This document shows positions 1 through 8,283 of a stretch of 34,904 nucleotides of DNA, in pieces (within the stretch, counting starts at the first letter, position 1; every line of letters begins with the position of its first letter). The stretch is from an uncultured Victivallales bacterium (GTDB lineage: Bacteria > Verrucomicrobiota > Lentisphaeria > Victivallales > UBA1829): contig CALXMJ010000083.1 in the NCBI GenBank assembly GCA_944389445.1, positions 1-34,904 on the forward strand. The letters are read 5' to 3'. The notes beneath the pieces were generated by a model. It made no database searches. It was not told the DNA's origin and saw nothing but the letters and a program-made list of their open reading frames with translations. The position numbers were made by a program, and so were the translations under genes.

Positions 1-2
1 AC

Positions 3-593
3 GATATTCTGAGATTCGACTACAGGATGCACGCCGCCCTGCCGTCGGAATTCGCCCCGCTCGACCGCAGTATGAAACTCGCGGGACAGGCGTTCACGAT
101 CAAGGGAGCGCCCGACATCACCACCGACGGAGAGTTTGAAATGCGCGCGCAGATGCTCGAAGCTCTCCCGGAGGATTCCATCGTCGTCTGGGACTGCACC
201 GGAGACCGCGTCACCGCCCAGTGGGGGGAAGTCATGACCATGGCCGCAATGCGGGCCGGCTGCCGCGGCGCGCTCGTGAACGGAATCCGGGACACGGATG
301 CGATCCTCCGGCAGGGATTCCCGATCTTCAACATCTACCGCAGCAACGTCGGCATGCTCGGGCGGTTCCGCATGTACTACTATCAGAAGCCGATCCGGAT
401 CGGCGAGATCGTCATTGAGCCGGGAGACTGGATCTTCGGCGACATCGACGGCGCGATCCGCATTCCGGCCGATATCGCGTACGATGTTCTCCTCAAAGCC
501 GAGAAACTGCTCGACCGGGAGGAGGGAATCCGCGGCATGGTCAACTCCGGACTGCGCCCGACCGAAGTCGTCGAAAAGGGAGGATATTTCTAA
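3..593 (+). CDS. RraA-family protein (aldolase/demethylmenaquinone-methyltransferase-like fold), 5' end outside window
   Basis: The reading frame is open to the left edge of the window, so the true start lies upstream and only about the last 196 residues are visible. The order of motifs fits the RraA/HMG-aldolase family: a KLAGQAFTIKG strand, then WGEVMTMAAMRAGCRGALVNGIRD, whose G-x-R-D end supplies the Arg and the metal-binding Asp in the family, then GDWIFGDIDGAIRIP. Family members include Mg-dependent 4-hydroxy-4-methyl-2-oxoglutarate/oxaloacetate aldolases and RNase E inhibitors. No RNase E role is suggested here. The gene ends 3 nt before a heparinase II/III gene, so a small-molecule aldolase or decarboxylase role in catabolism of the released sugar acid is the best inference. 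The substrate cannot be read from sequence. Confidence 0.85.
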   Translation, partial: DILRFDYRMHAALPSEFAPLDRSMKLAGQAFTIKGAPDITTDGEFEMRAQMLEALPEDSIVVWDCTGDRVTAQWGEVMTMAAMRAGCRGALVNGIRDTDAILRQGFPIFNIYRSNVGMLGRFRMYYYQKPIRIGEIVIEPGDWIFGDIDGAIRIPADIAYDVLLKAEKLLDREEGIRGMVNSGLRPTEVVEKGGYF

Positions 594-596
594 AAA

Positions 597-2618
597 ATGG
601 CAATCTTTCTGACAGAAGCGGAACGTTCCGGAATCCGCGCATTCCGATCCGACCCGGTCTACTCCAACCTCTACTGGGGACTCCTGAACCGGGTGAGAAA
701 ATATGCCGCCTCCCCCTCGCTCGAATGCGCCGGGACCGACACGGAGTGGCCGCACCATGTTCTGGAGTATCTCACCGACGCCGCGCTCGTCTGCGCCGTC
801 GCGCCCGAAGAACGTCTGAAAACCCGGCTGCGCCACGCCGCGCTCGACGTGGCCGAACTGCCGCTCGACGACTGGATCGGGCCGTTCTTCCGGGATCACA
901 CGGCGACACCGCCGCGCGGCCACCTCGAAACCGCCCACTACGCGGCGGGACTGGCCATCGTCGCGGACCTCGTGCCGGAACTCTTCCGCGCCGAAGAGGC
1001 CGAAATCATCCGGGGAGCGCTGCGGGAAAAAGCCGTCCCGCTCTGCCGGGAGTGGCTCAGGTGGAACGATCGTCTCATGAACTGGCGCTGTATTCTGCTC
1101 TCCGGACTCGCCGTCGCGGGGGCGGTTCTCCGCGATGAAACCGTCCTCGACGAAGTGAGCGAAGAGTACCGGTTCTGCCTGAACGCAGTCCAGCCGGACG
1201 GCAGTTACGGCGAATCGCTGCAATACTCGAACTACTGCTTTCGCGGATTGATGCTGACGTATGAAGCGCTGCTGCGCAGCGGGCGCAACCCGGGCGATAT
1301 GCCGTATGCAAAAGCGGTCCGCTGGTTCCGCCACAGCCTGCTCTACAACAAGCCGCTCTCCGGCTGGGGCGGGCATCCGCGCCCCCGGTCGCTGAATTTC
1401 AACGACAGCGCCGCACTCTTCGGGCCAGATCCGGATCTGCTCATGCACATCGCCGTCCGCGCCGGAAAAGAGATGCCGGCGGAAGCCGCAACCGCCCGGG
1501 AGCTCTTCGATGAACTCTACGCCGCGACTCCGGCGCAGGGGCCGTTCGACCGCAGCAGCTTCGGATTCCTGAACCGCTACGGGTTCCTGAGCGTCGTGCT
1601 CTATCCGCAGAGCGCAGCCGCCGCCCCGGAGAAAGCGGGAGGGGAACCGCCCTGGGCCGCTTTTTCCAACGGCGACCGCATCGCCCGGAACAGCTGGGAA
1701 AATCCGCGCACAATCCTCGGATTCCGCGCCGGATCGGAGTACCTCAACGCACCGGGACACCTGCACGAGGATGCGAACAGCCTGATTCTCGCCTATGCCG
1801 GGGAACGGCTGCTCGTCGATCCCGGTCACTGCTGCTACCGCAACTGGCTGCATCACTTCGATCTGGCGGCGGGCAGCCACAACACGTGCGTCTTCCGCTG
1901 CGGCGGAACGGAGCTCGGCCAGAAAGGGACTCCGGGCCGCCGGATCGGCCCCGGCCGGACGCTGAGTCCCGCCCTGCCGCGCGGCGGACGGCCGCTTCTC
2001 GCGGGACGGTGCGGCAGCGTAACCGTCTTTGCCAACGACGCCGCCGAAGCCTATGGCGCGCCGATCCGGCGTTTTGAACGGTTCGCGCTCCTCTGCGGGG
2101 AGCACGTGCTCTTCCTCGTCGACCGGATCGAGAGCAGCGAACCGGTGACCGCAATCTGGAACTGGCTGCTCAACAATCGCGACGGGGAACTCGAATGGAA
2201 ACTTCTGCCGCCCGACCGGCTCGTGGCGCGGCGCGGACCCGCCGGGATGAAGCTCTTCCACATCGGCGCGGCGGACGATTTCCCGCAGGGACCTTTTTAC
2301 GGTCACGTGCACGATGCGTACCATCCGCTGCCGGGGCAGAAAGGGGAAGGAGCGCCGGGCAGCGGTCTGCAGTTCCGCTGGCTGGAGCGCTCCGACCGCA
2401 CCTCGCGGCGCGTCGTCCACGCGATCGCTCTCGACGACTACGGGCCGGTCACGCAGTGGCATCTGCAGACTGGCGCGGCAATCGCCCTGAAAGGGAGGGC
2501 TGAAGAGTGGGCACTCGCATTCGGGGACTCCGGGGAGATGCTCGTATCGGAAAAAAATTCGGGAGAATCCGTCCGCGTGGTTGAAACGGCGGAAAAGTGG
2601 AGTATGTTTCCGGCATGA
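597..2618 (+). CDS. heparinase II/III-like protein (putative polysaccharide lyase)
   Basis: This 673-residue protein has the two-part build of heparinase II/III proteins: an alpha-helical toroid over roughly residues 1-330, then a beta-sandwich domain. The family signature begins near residue 387 with GHLHEDANSLILAYAGERLL, followed by VDPGHCCYRN and then SHNTCVF. His388 and His390 fall in the conserved region. Members cleave uronic-acid-containing polysaccharides by beta-elimination. No signal peptide is visible at MAIFLTEAERS, so it may act on imported oligosaccharides in the cytoplasm. A GGGAGG ribosome-binding site at about 578-583 lies inside the end of the upstream gene. Its stop codon overlaps the next start (ATGA), indicating translational coupling. 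Substrate (heparin-like, alginate-like or other) is not determinable. Confidence 0.9.
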   Translation: MAIFLTEAERSGIRAFRSDPVYSNLYWGLLNRVRKYAASPSLECAGTDTEWPHHVLEYLTDAALVCAVAPEERLKTRLRHAALDVAELPLDDWIGPFFRDHTATPPRGHLETAHYAAGLAIVADLVPELFRAEEAEIIRGALREKAVPLCREWLRWNDRLMNWRCILLSGLAVAGAVLRDETVLDEVSEEYRFCLNAVQPDGSYGESLQYSNYCFRGLMLTYEALLRSGRNPGDMPYAKAVRWFRHSLLYNKPLSGWGGHPRPRSLNFNDSAALFGPDPDLLMHIAVRAGKEMPAEAATARELFDELYAATPAQGPFDRSSFGFLNRYGFLSVVLYPQSAAAAPEKAGGEPPWAAFSNGDRIARNSWENPRTILGFRAGSEYLNAPGHLHEDANSLILAYAGERLLVDPGHCCYRNWLHHFDLAAGSHNTCVFRCGGTELGQKGTPGRRIGPGRTLSPALPRGGRPLLAGRCGSVTVFANDAAEAYGAPIRRFERFALLCGEHVLFLVDRIESSEPVTAIWNWLLNNRDGELEWKLLPPDRLVARRGPAGMKLFHIGAADDFPQGPFYGHVHDAYHPLPGQKGEGAPGSGLQFRWLERSDRTSRRVVHAIALDDYGPVTQWHLQTGAAIALKGRAEEWALAFGDSGEMLVSEKNSGESVRVVETAEKWSMFPA

Positions 2619-3790
2619 AAATCCTGCGCACAATAAAACTGCCAGGGCTGTGGGCACTGCACAGCTACTACACGCTGCCGCCGTGGGCGCCGGACAACTC
2701 CGGGCGGCTGCTGCTCGCGGGGGTGGACCTCGCGACGCGCGAGGGAGAAGTGTTTGTGGTCGGGAAAGACGGCGAAATCGAAGAGCGCTTCGGCCGCCAT
2801 GCGGTCGAGTCGGACTTCTTCCACACCGGGTTCTGGCAGAGCTGGAGTCCGGACGGGCGCAGCGTCTACTTTCTGAACGGTTCGCTGCGTCATCCGCAAA
2901 TCACCCGCCGCGAACTCGCGACCGGGCGGGAATGCTCCATCGACGGCGCGATGGAGGGGGCGTCGCCGGACGGGGAGCCGATCGTCTCTGCCCTGATCGG
3001 CATGCTTTACGCGGCCGGCTACGGGACCGGGGTCTACAATCCCGGGCTCAGCCCGGTTCCGTTTGAAGAGCGTGACCGTCACGGGGTGTTCGAGTACGAC
3101 CTTGCCGCCGGGAGCGCCGAACTCCGGCTCAGCGTGCAACAGGTGCTCGATCTGCATCCGGACCGGGAGAAGCTGCTCCGGCTCGACCGCGAACTGGCGG
3201 AACGCAACGGCACTCCGACCGGACTCACGCTCATGTGTTACTGTGTGCGCTGGAGCCGTGACGCGCGGCGAATGATGTTTCACTTCGGCAACCACTGTGT
3301 CGTCAAAGAGCGCGGGGAACCGAAAATCCTCTATCTTTTCACCTGCAACCGGGATTTCACGGATCTGCGTCTGGCGCTCGATCTCTGCGACGGCGGCGTG
3401 CACTGGAGTTTCCATCCGGACGGGGAGCATCTCGTCGGGTACGCCCGGAACGTCCTCTCGTCGGTCGGGATTGACGGAACGGGATTCCGGCAGCTGTGCG
3501 ACGCGCGTGGCGGCGGCCATCCGAGTCTCTCTCCGGCGGATCCGCTGCTCGCGGTCACCGACACCTACAACGGAATGATCGAATTCTGGGACATCGGAAA
3601 AAACCGGAAAATCGATGAGGCGTTCTTTCCCGCCCTGACGCCGGGGAAAGAGGCTTATCGTCACGGACGCAACGAGTTCCGAGTCTGTCATCACCCGGTA
3701 TTTTCGCCGGACGGGCGGAGGGTGCTCTTCAATGTACTGGAGGATGAATTGAGTTATCTGGTTGAAATCGAACCCCCGGTGCGGCGATGA
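2615..3790 (+). CDS. beta-propeller (WD40/PD40-like) protein, possibly oligouronide lyase-like
   Basis: The protein is about 391 residues and contains repeated propeller-blade motifs: SWSPDGRSVYF, HWSFHPDGEHLVGY, HPSLSPADPLLAV and HPVFSPDGRRVLFN. A seven-bladed propeller is likely. The start at 2615 is chosen because its ATG overlaps the upstream TGA (ATGA) with GGAG a few bases before. A GTG start at 2597 in the same frame is less likely. No signal peptide is seen. Family PL22 oligogalacturonate lyases are cytoplasmic propellers of similar length that share blades ending in His-rich loops, so a lyase acting on unsaturated uronides is plausible beside a heparinase-like enzyme. A scaffold or binding role is equally possible. 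It overlaps the next gene in the same ATGA manner. Confidence 0.75.
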   Translation: MKILRTIKLPGLWALHSYYTLPPWAPDNSGRLLLAGVDLATREGEVFVVGKDGEIEERFGRHAVESDFFHTGFWQSWSPDGRSVYFLNGSLRHPQITRRELATGRECSIDGAMEGASPDGEPIVSALIGMLYAAGYGTGVYNPGLSPVPFEERDRHGVFEYDLAAGSAELRLSVQQVLDLHPDREKLLRLDRELAERNGTPTGLTLMCYCVRWSRDARRMMFHFGNHCVVKERGEPKILYLFTCNRDFTDLRLALDLCDGGVHWSFHPDGEHLVGYARNVLSSVGIDGTGFRQLCDARGGGHPSLSPADPLLAVTDTYNGMIEFWDIGKNRKIDEAFFPALTPGKEAYRHGRNEFRVCHHPVFSPDGRRVLFNVLEDELSYLVEIEPPVRR

Positions 3791-4368
3791 GCGTCCTCGG
3801 AAACATTCTCTGCCGCGGCAACACCTGGCCGGTCGGACGGACGCTCACGGCGCGTTTCGCGCGATGGCTCGGGCGGCTGCTTGCGCTGCGCCACCGGAAC
3901 GTCGAGCTCGCCCGCTCGGTCATGATCGCTCCGGACGCGCGTGTGAATCCCCGCGACGGCAGAATTGCGATCGGGGAACGCTCCCTCCTCGCCTCGGGCG
4001 CGATGGTCGAGGGGGAAGTCACGATCGGGGACGACTCTTCGGTCCAGAACTACACGATCATCGTCGGCTATCCCGGCAACGGAGCGGTCCGCATCGGCAG
4101 CAAAGTCCGGATCGCCGCCCACACCATGATCGTCGCGACAAATCACGTGTTTGCCGATCCGAATCGTCCGATTCACGGACAGGGGTTGAAACCGGAACCG
4201 ATTACGATTGAAGATGATGTATGGATCGGGGGGAATGTTTTCATCACGGCGGGAGTCACCATCGGCAGCGGCTCGGTCATCGGGGCGGGGTCGGTGGTGA
4301 CCCGGTCCATTCCGCCGCGGAGCGTCGCGGTCGGCGCTCCGGCCCGGGTCATCCGTCGCCGGGAGTGA
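3787..4368 (+). CDS. left-handed beta-helix (hexapeptide repeat) acyltransferase
   Basis: This 193-residue protein is dominated by hexapeptide repeats of the [LIV]-G-x-x-x-x type from about residue 50 onward. Repeats include ITIEDDVWIGGNVFITAGVT, then IGSGSVIGAGSVVTRSIPP and a closing VGAPARVIRRRE. The segment ATNHVFADPNRPIHGQG holds the His normally used as catalytic base in maltose/nodulation-type acetyltransferases. Such enzymes O-acetylate sugars or nucleotide sugars using acetyl-CoA. It is the last gene of the operon, translationally coupled by ATGA to the propeller gene. Why an acyltransferase sits with polysaccharide-degradation genes is unclear. It could acetylate a non-metabolisable sugar for detoxification, like galactoside acetyltransferase in lac operons. 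Confidence 0.9.
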   Translation: MSVLGNILCRGNTWPVGRTLTARFARWLGRLLALRHRNVELARSVMIAPDARVNPRDGRIAIGERSLLASGAMVEGEVTIGDDSSVQNYTIIVGYPGNGAVRIGSKVRIAAHTMIVATNHVFADPNRPIHGQGLKPEPITIEDDVWIGGNVFITAGVTIGSGSVIGAGSVVTRSIPPRSVAVGAPARVIRRRE

Positions 4369-4387
4369 GCCGAATTCCGGATCGGGC

Positions 4388-4416
4388 TTGACTTTCCGTT
4401 GCAGAAGCGCTATTTT
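4388..4416 (+). promoter_or_regulatory. predicted sigma70-type promoter for the beta-helix gene
   Basis: TTGACT at 4388-4393 and TATTTT at 4411-4416 are separated by 17 bp. They lie in the 80-bp gap after the acyltransferase gene and place the transcription start near 4423, some 26 nt before the start codon at 4449. Confidence 0.55.
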
Positions 4417-4418
4417 CG

Positions 4419-4433
4419 TTTCCATACAGAAAA
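4419..4433 (+). promoter_or_regulatory. putative operator, copy 1 of a TTTC-N6-GAAA motif
   Basis: TTTCCATACAGAAAA is a partial palindrome (TTTC...GAAA) overlapping the predicted transcription start of the beta-helix gene. Closely related sequences occur at 7111-7124 and 7174-7189 before the Gfo/Idh/MocA gene. The AraC regulator encoded between them is the natural candidate to bind, which is inference. Confidence 0.35.
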
Positions 4434-4448
4434 TCGGCAGGTGTTCTC

Positions 4449-6320
4449 ATGAAAAAAATTCCGCTCATGCTCGCGGCCGGAATTCTCTCGGCCGGGTTGT
4501 TCGCCGCAACGCTGCACGTGGCTCCAGACGGCGACGGGGAATCCGTGTTCCGGACCATCGGAGCGGCCGCGATCCGGGCGCAGCCGGGCGATGTGATTCT
4601 CGTCCGCCCCGGCGTCTATCGGGAACACATCGCACCGGAACGCGGCGGCGAGGCGGGAAAACCGATCGTCTACCGCGCCGCGAAAGCAGGAACGGTGTTC
4701 GTCCGCGGCAGCGAAATCTGGAAACCGGAACTCACTCCGGTGGCAGGACAAAACAACGTTTTCACCACTCCGACACCGGACGACGCATTCTTCGGAGATT
4801 TCCCGAATCCGTTCAAACGCAAGCTGAATGCGGGCAGCTCCGACAAAAAAGAACCCGCCCGCCCTGCCGACAGTGCGCTGCTGCCCTACTCGCTCGGGCA
4901 GATTTTCTGCGACGGACGGGAGCTGCGCCAATCGCAGACGGTCGAGGAAGTAGACCGGGTACCGGAGAGCTGGATCCTCTCGCCCGACGGAAAGAGTCTC
5001 CGGCTGCACATGCCTCCGGGATATGACCCGAGCCGTTCACAGCTCGAGCTTTCCGTGCGAGACCGGGTGTTCGCTCCGGCGCGACGCGGGCTCGGCTACA
5101 TCGAGATCGAGGGTTTCATCTTCGAGCACTGCGCAAATCAGGCGCCCTTTCCGCAGCTCGGGATGGTTTCGACCCGCAGCGGTCATGACTGGGTGATCCG
5201 CAACAACGTGATCCGCCATGCCAAAACGGTCGGCCTCGACGTCGGCAGCGAATACTGGCGCACCGATCTGCTGCCGAAAACCACACCGGAAGACCGGAAA
5301 CTGCTGCGCAAAGGCGGACGCCACCTCGTCACCGGAAACCTCATTGTCGAAAACGGTCTCTGCGGCATCGCCGGATGGAGCTGCCGCGGCGTGAAGATCA
5401 TCGGCAACACCATCGAACGCAATAATTTACTCTCTCTGACCACGAGCGAATGCAACTGGGAGGAGTGGGCCGGAATCAAACTGCACGAAGCGGATGAGGC
5501 GCTTGTCGAAGGCAATCTCGTCCGCTTCAACGGCGCCCATGGGATCTGGTTCGACAACGGCTACAATCAGGCGCGCATCACGCGGAATTTCGTTTTCGGC
5601 AATGTCGGGACGGGGATATTCATCGAGCTCGGCGCTGGCAACATCCTCATCGACAATAACATCGTGGCGAATACGACGCCGTTCTTCGGGCCCTATCCGG
5701 GACGGGGGATCTACGCGCACGACGCCTCCGGCGTGCGGATCTGCCACAATCTCGTCATCGACAACAAGGCCGAGGCGGTCTACATGCAGAACGTCACCGA
5801 CCGGAAATATCACGGCAAAATCGTCGAGACCTCCGATGAACTCGTGGTCAACAACATCTTCGCAAACAACGGCGGCGGCGTGAGCCTGCCGTTCCCGGAG
5901 AAACGTTCCGGCAACTGCGTCACGGACCACAATCTCTTCGTCGGCGACGTGAACTTCCGGTACAGCGCCGGGACCGCCTGGGAACAGATTCTCGCCGCAG
6001 TGAAACCGAAGCTGACGCGGGAAGAACTGGTTCGCGCGGAACTCATCCGCGGCTTCGCCCCCGCCGTGTGGCCGAAAGTATCCGGCCGCGAAACGGGATC
6101 GATCTTTCTTTCGCAGCGCGAATTCCAGATCCGGATCAAACCGTTTGAACCGTCGATCTACATCCGGAACGTCTCCGGGAAAACCTTTGTGTTCGAGCCG
6201 GTTGCGGGAGTGGAGCGGGATTTTCTCGGTCAGCCTTACGGGAAAACCGTCCAGCCCGGTCCGTTTCAGGATCTCAGCAGCCGGACCGATTACCGGCTGC
6301 TCTTCCCGGTCCGGAGATGA
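4449..6320 (+). CDS. secreted right-handed parallel beta-helix protein (pectate lyase-like fold)
   Basis: The 623-residue product starts with a signal peptide (MKKIPLMLAAGILSAGLFA, cleavage near ATLHV), so it is exported. Next come a DUF1565-like opening (FRTIGAAAIRAQPGDVILV, then RPGVYREHI) and a long run of beta-helix coils with Asn ladders: RNNVIRHA, TGNLIVENG, IIGNTIERNN, VEGNLVRFNG, ITRNFVFGN, LIDNNIVANT, VVNNIFANNGGG. This fold is used by many polysaccharide lyases and some glycoside hydrolases. A lyase or glycan-binding role on an acidic polysaccharide fits the neighbouring heparinase-like and RraA genes. It has its own predicted promoter, and its stop region runs into the following AraC gene. 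The catalytic residues and the exact family are not assignable by eye. Confidence 0.85.
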   Translation: MKKIPLMLAAGILSAGLFAATLHVAPDGDGESVFRTIGAAAIRAQPGDVILVRPGVYREHIAPERGGEAGKPIVYRAAKAGTVFVRGSEIWKPELTPVAGQNNVFTTPTPDDAFFGDFPNPFKRKLNAGSSDKKEPARPADSALLPYSLGQIFCDGRELRQSQTVEEVDRVPESWILSPDGKSLRLHMPPGYDPSRSQLELSVRDRVFAPARRGLGYIEIEGFIFEHCANQAPFPQLGMVSTRSGHDWVIRNNVIRHAKTVGLDVGSEYWRTDLLPKTTPEDRKLLRKGGRHLVTGNLIVENGLCGIAGWSCRGVKIIGNTIERNNLLSLTTSECNWEEWAGIKLHEADEALVEGNLVRFNGAHGIWFDNGYNQARITRNFVFGNVGTGIFIELGAGNILIDNNIVANTTPFFGPYPGRGIYAHDASGVRICHNLVIDNKAEAVYMQNVTDRKYHGKIVETSDELVVNNIFANNGGGVSLPFPEKRSGNCVTDHNLFVGDVNFRYSAGTAWEQILAAVKPKLTREELVRAELIRGFAPAVWPKVSGRETGSIFLSQREFQIRIKPFEPSIYIRNVSGKTFVFEPVAGVERDFLGQPYGKTVQPGPFQDLSSRTDYRLLFPVRR

Positions 6321-6334
6321 AAGGCGGTGGCGGG

Positions 6335-7105
6335 ATGGATTATCCGATCGACTATCCGGTCAAACTGCTGAATATTCACACTTCCAGTTTCGATGGATCC
6401 TATTCCTACCCTCGTCATTACCAGAAATTTCCGCAACTCTATCTCGTACTGGAGGGGAAAGTTTTCTATGAGGCGGACGGCGAGGAACTCACATTGACCG
6501 GCGGCTGCGGCGTCTGGGTTGCGCCCGGTTGCCTGCGGGCTCCGCGCGCGGGATCCGATTCCGGGCGGAAACTCGTCGGCATTTTTCTCGCCCGGCAGGA
6601 GCTGTTTCCCGACTCGGCGGGGATCCGGCGGATCACCCTCGACGGGTCGGGTCGCCGCGACGCAGCGGAATGCGCCGATGCCGTCGAACGCGGCGGTTCC
6701 GGCGCAGTGATTCAACTGCTGTTCAACCGCCTCTGCTACACGCTGGAGGCGGCTCTCTTCGAGCCGCCTCCCCCGCACGATCCGCGGCGGGAGCGGGAGG
6801 AATCGACGGTCCGCGCCCTCGAGAGAATCATGAGTGCAAATTTAGGCAACCCGCTCTCTTTCGAGGAATTATGTCGTCTCGCCCATCTCTCGCAATCGAG
6901 TGCGGGGAGGAGTTTCCGCCATCGGCTCGGAGTCTCACCGATGGAGCATTACCGCAGAATGCGCCTCGAACGCGGAGCGGAACTGATCCGATCCGGGCAC
7001 AGCACGGTCTCGGAAGCGGCATTCGCGACCGGATTCTCCTCTTCGCAACATTTCGCGACGGCATTCCGAAACTGTTTCGGGAAAACCCCGACGGAACGGA
7101 ATTGA
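6335..7105 (+). CDS. AraC-family transcriptional regulator
   Basis: The protein is about 256 residues with a cupin-like sensor domain at the N-terminus (FPQLYLVLEGKVFYEADGEE, then GVWVAPGCLRAPRAG). The C-terminal AraC domain carries two helix-turn-helices: LSFEELCRLAHLSQSSAGRS, then RRMRLERGAELIRSG, VSEAAFATGFSSSQHFATAF and a GKTPTERN end. It probably senses a sugar and controls the flanking beta-helix and oxidoreductase genes. The start is uncertain: an ATG at 6317 overlaps the upstream stop, but the G-rich stretch before 6335 looks like a ribosome-binding region, so 6335 is preferred. It is cotranscribed with the beta-helix gene. Confidence 0.9.
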   Translation: MDYPIDYPVKLLNIHTSSFDGSYSYPRHYQKFPQLYLVLEGKVFYEADGEELTLTGGCGVWVAPGCLRAPRAGSDSGRKLVGIFLARQELFPDSAGIRRITLDGSGRRDAAECADAVERGGSGAVIQLLFNRLCYTLEAALFEPPPPHDPRREREESTVRALERIMSANLGNPLSFEELCRLAHLSQSSAGRSFRHRLGVSPMEHYRRMRLERGAELIRSGHSTVSEAAFATGFSSSQHFATAFRNCFGKTPTERN

Positions 7106-7110
7106 CCGGA

Positions 7111-7189
7111 TTTTATACAGAAAAGAGCAGTTCTTGAACGAAATTCCTGATTTTTCCGGTTATATTTCGTCAGTTTTCCATACATGAAA
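7111..7189 (+). promoter_or_regulatory. regulatory region before the Gfo/Idh/MocA gene with two copies of the TTTC/GAAA motif
   Basis: The motif occurs as TTTTATACAGAAAA at 7111-7124 and TTTTCCATACATGAAA at 7174-7189. A likely -10 box TATATT is at 7161-7166. The best -35 (TTGAAC, 7134-7139) is 21 bp away, too far for a normal sigma70 promoter, which would suit an activator-dependent promoter. The link to the adjacent AraC regulator is inferred from the related motif at 4419-4433. Confidence 0.35.
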
Positions 7190-7204
7190 CTGGAGGATGA
7201 AGCC

Positions 7205-8281
7205 ATGGATCCAATCAAAGTCGGAATCATCGGATTCGGCCGCAGCGGATGCAACATCCATGCCGACGCAATCGCCCGGATGCCGGAACTGTTTGAAGTG
7301 TGTGCGATCTGCGACCTGCTGCCGGAACGACGCAAGCATGAGGCGTTTCCGCACGCGAAACCGTATGCGGACCATCGCGAACTGCTTGCGGACCCTGCGG
7401 TCGAACTTGTAGTGGTTGCCCCGCCGAACTGTTACCACGCCTCTTTCGCCGTCGAAGCACTGAACGCGGGCAAACACGTGCTGTGCGAAAAGCCGTTCGG
7501 CTTCACCACCGCGGATGTCGATGCGATGATCGCGGCGTCGAAACGGGCGAACCGCATTCTGCAGCCCTTTCAGCAGCGGCGCTATGAGGAGGATTTCCGC
7601 AAAGTGCTCGAGATCTGCCGCAGCGGCCGGCTCGGGGCCATCGATTTCATCCGCATTTCGTGGGTCGGATTCAGCCGCCGCTGGGACTGGCAGACCTCCC
7701 GCCGGTTCGGCGGGGGTCAGCTCTATAACAACATGCCGCACCTCGTCGATCATGCTCTCGAACTCTTCGGAGAAACAGTCCCGGCAGTCTGGTGCACGAT
7801 CAACAACGCCCTTTCCAGCGGAGACGCCGAGGACGAAGTTCACCTGATTCTGCACGCGCCGGGAGCTCCGACCGTGGAAGTCGAAATGGCGGCGACTGCC
7901 GCCTATCCGCTCGACCGCTGGTATGTCTGCGGAACGGCCGGCGGACTGCGCGGCAACGCAACTCATCTCGAATGGAAGTGGGTCGACTGGAGCAAAATGC
8001 CGGAACGCCCGCTCGATCTCCATCCGACAGCCGGGCGCAGCTACAACAGCGAAACCCTCGAATGGCACAGCGACAGCTGGGATGCGGAACAGCAGAGCGA
8101 CGCGGGTGCCGGCGCCGCGCCCGCGCCCAAACCGGTCATGGCTCTCTACTCGGGCCTCTACCGGGCCATCCGGCAGGGAGCGCCTCAGGAGATCACGCCG
8201 GAGCAGGTGCGCCGCCGCGTAGCCGTCCTTGAACAGTGTTACCGCATGAATCAAATCCCGTTTCCGAAAGGGACCCGCTGA
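7205..8281 (+). CDS. Gfo/Idh/MocA-family NAD(P)-dependent oxidoreductase
   Basis: The 358-residue protein opens with a Rossmann motif, VGIIGFGRSG (Gly10, Gly12, Gly15), and has the family's catalytic-lysine motif as CEKPFGF (Glu95-Lys96-Pro97). The C-terminal domain includes GGGQLYNNMPHLVDHALELF, with the usual His. These enzymes oxidise or reduce sugars, inositols or uronates. The start at 7205 is chosen because GGAGG at 7192-7196 sits 8 nt upstream. An in-frame ATG at 7184 lacks a ribosome-binding site and overlaps the operator-like motif. The next gene begins 2 nt after its stop, so the pair (oxidoreductase plus isomerase) is an operon, a common arrangement for intracellular catabolism of an unusual sugar. 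Confidence 0.92.
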   Translation: MDPIKVGIIGFGRSGCNIHADAIARMPELFEVCAICDLLPERRKHEAFPHAKPYADHRELLADPAVELVVVAPPNCYHASFAVEALNAGKHVLCEKPFGFTTADVDAMIAASKRANRILQPFQQRRYEEDFRKVLEICRSGRLGAIDFIRISWVGFSRRWDWQTSRRFGGGQLYNNMPHLVDHALELFGETVPAVWCTINNALSSGDAEDEVHLILHAPGAPTVEVEMAATAAYPLDRWYVCGTAGGLRGNATHLEWKWVDWSKMPERPLDLHPTAGRSYNSETLEWHSDSWDAEQQSDAGAGAAPAPKPVMALYSGLYRAIRQGAPQEITPEQVRRRVAVLEQCYRMNQIPFPKGTR

Positions 8282-8283
8282 AA

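Noticed and set aside
2438-3694. 418-codon open frame on the minus strand
   Set aside because: It lies wholly antisense to the heparinase end and the propeller gene in GC-rich DNA and shows no recognisable domain.
6317-6334. ATG at 6317 overlapping the beta-helix stop as the AraC start
   Set aside because: It would add only MKGGGG, which looks like a translated ribosome-binding stretch; 6335 preferred, though not excluded.
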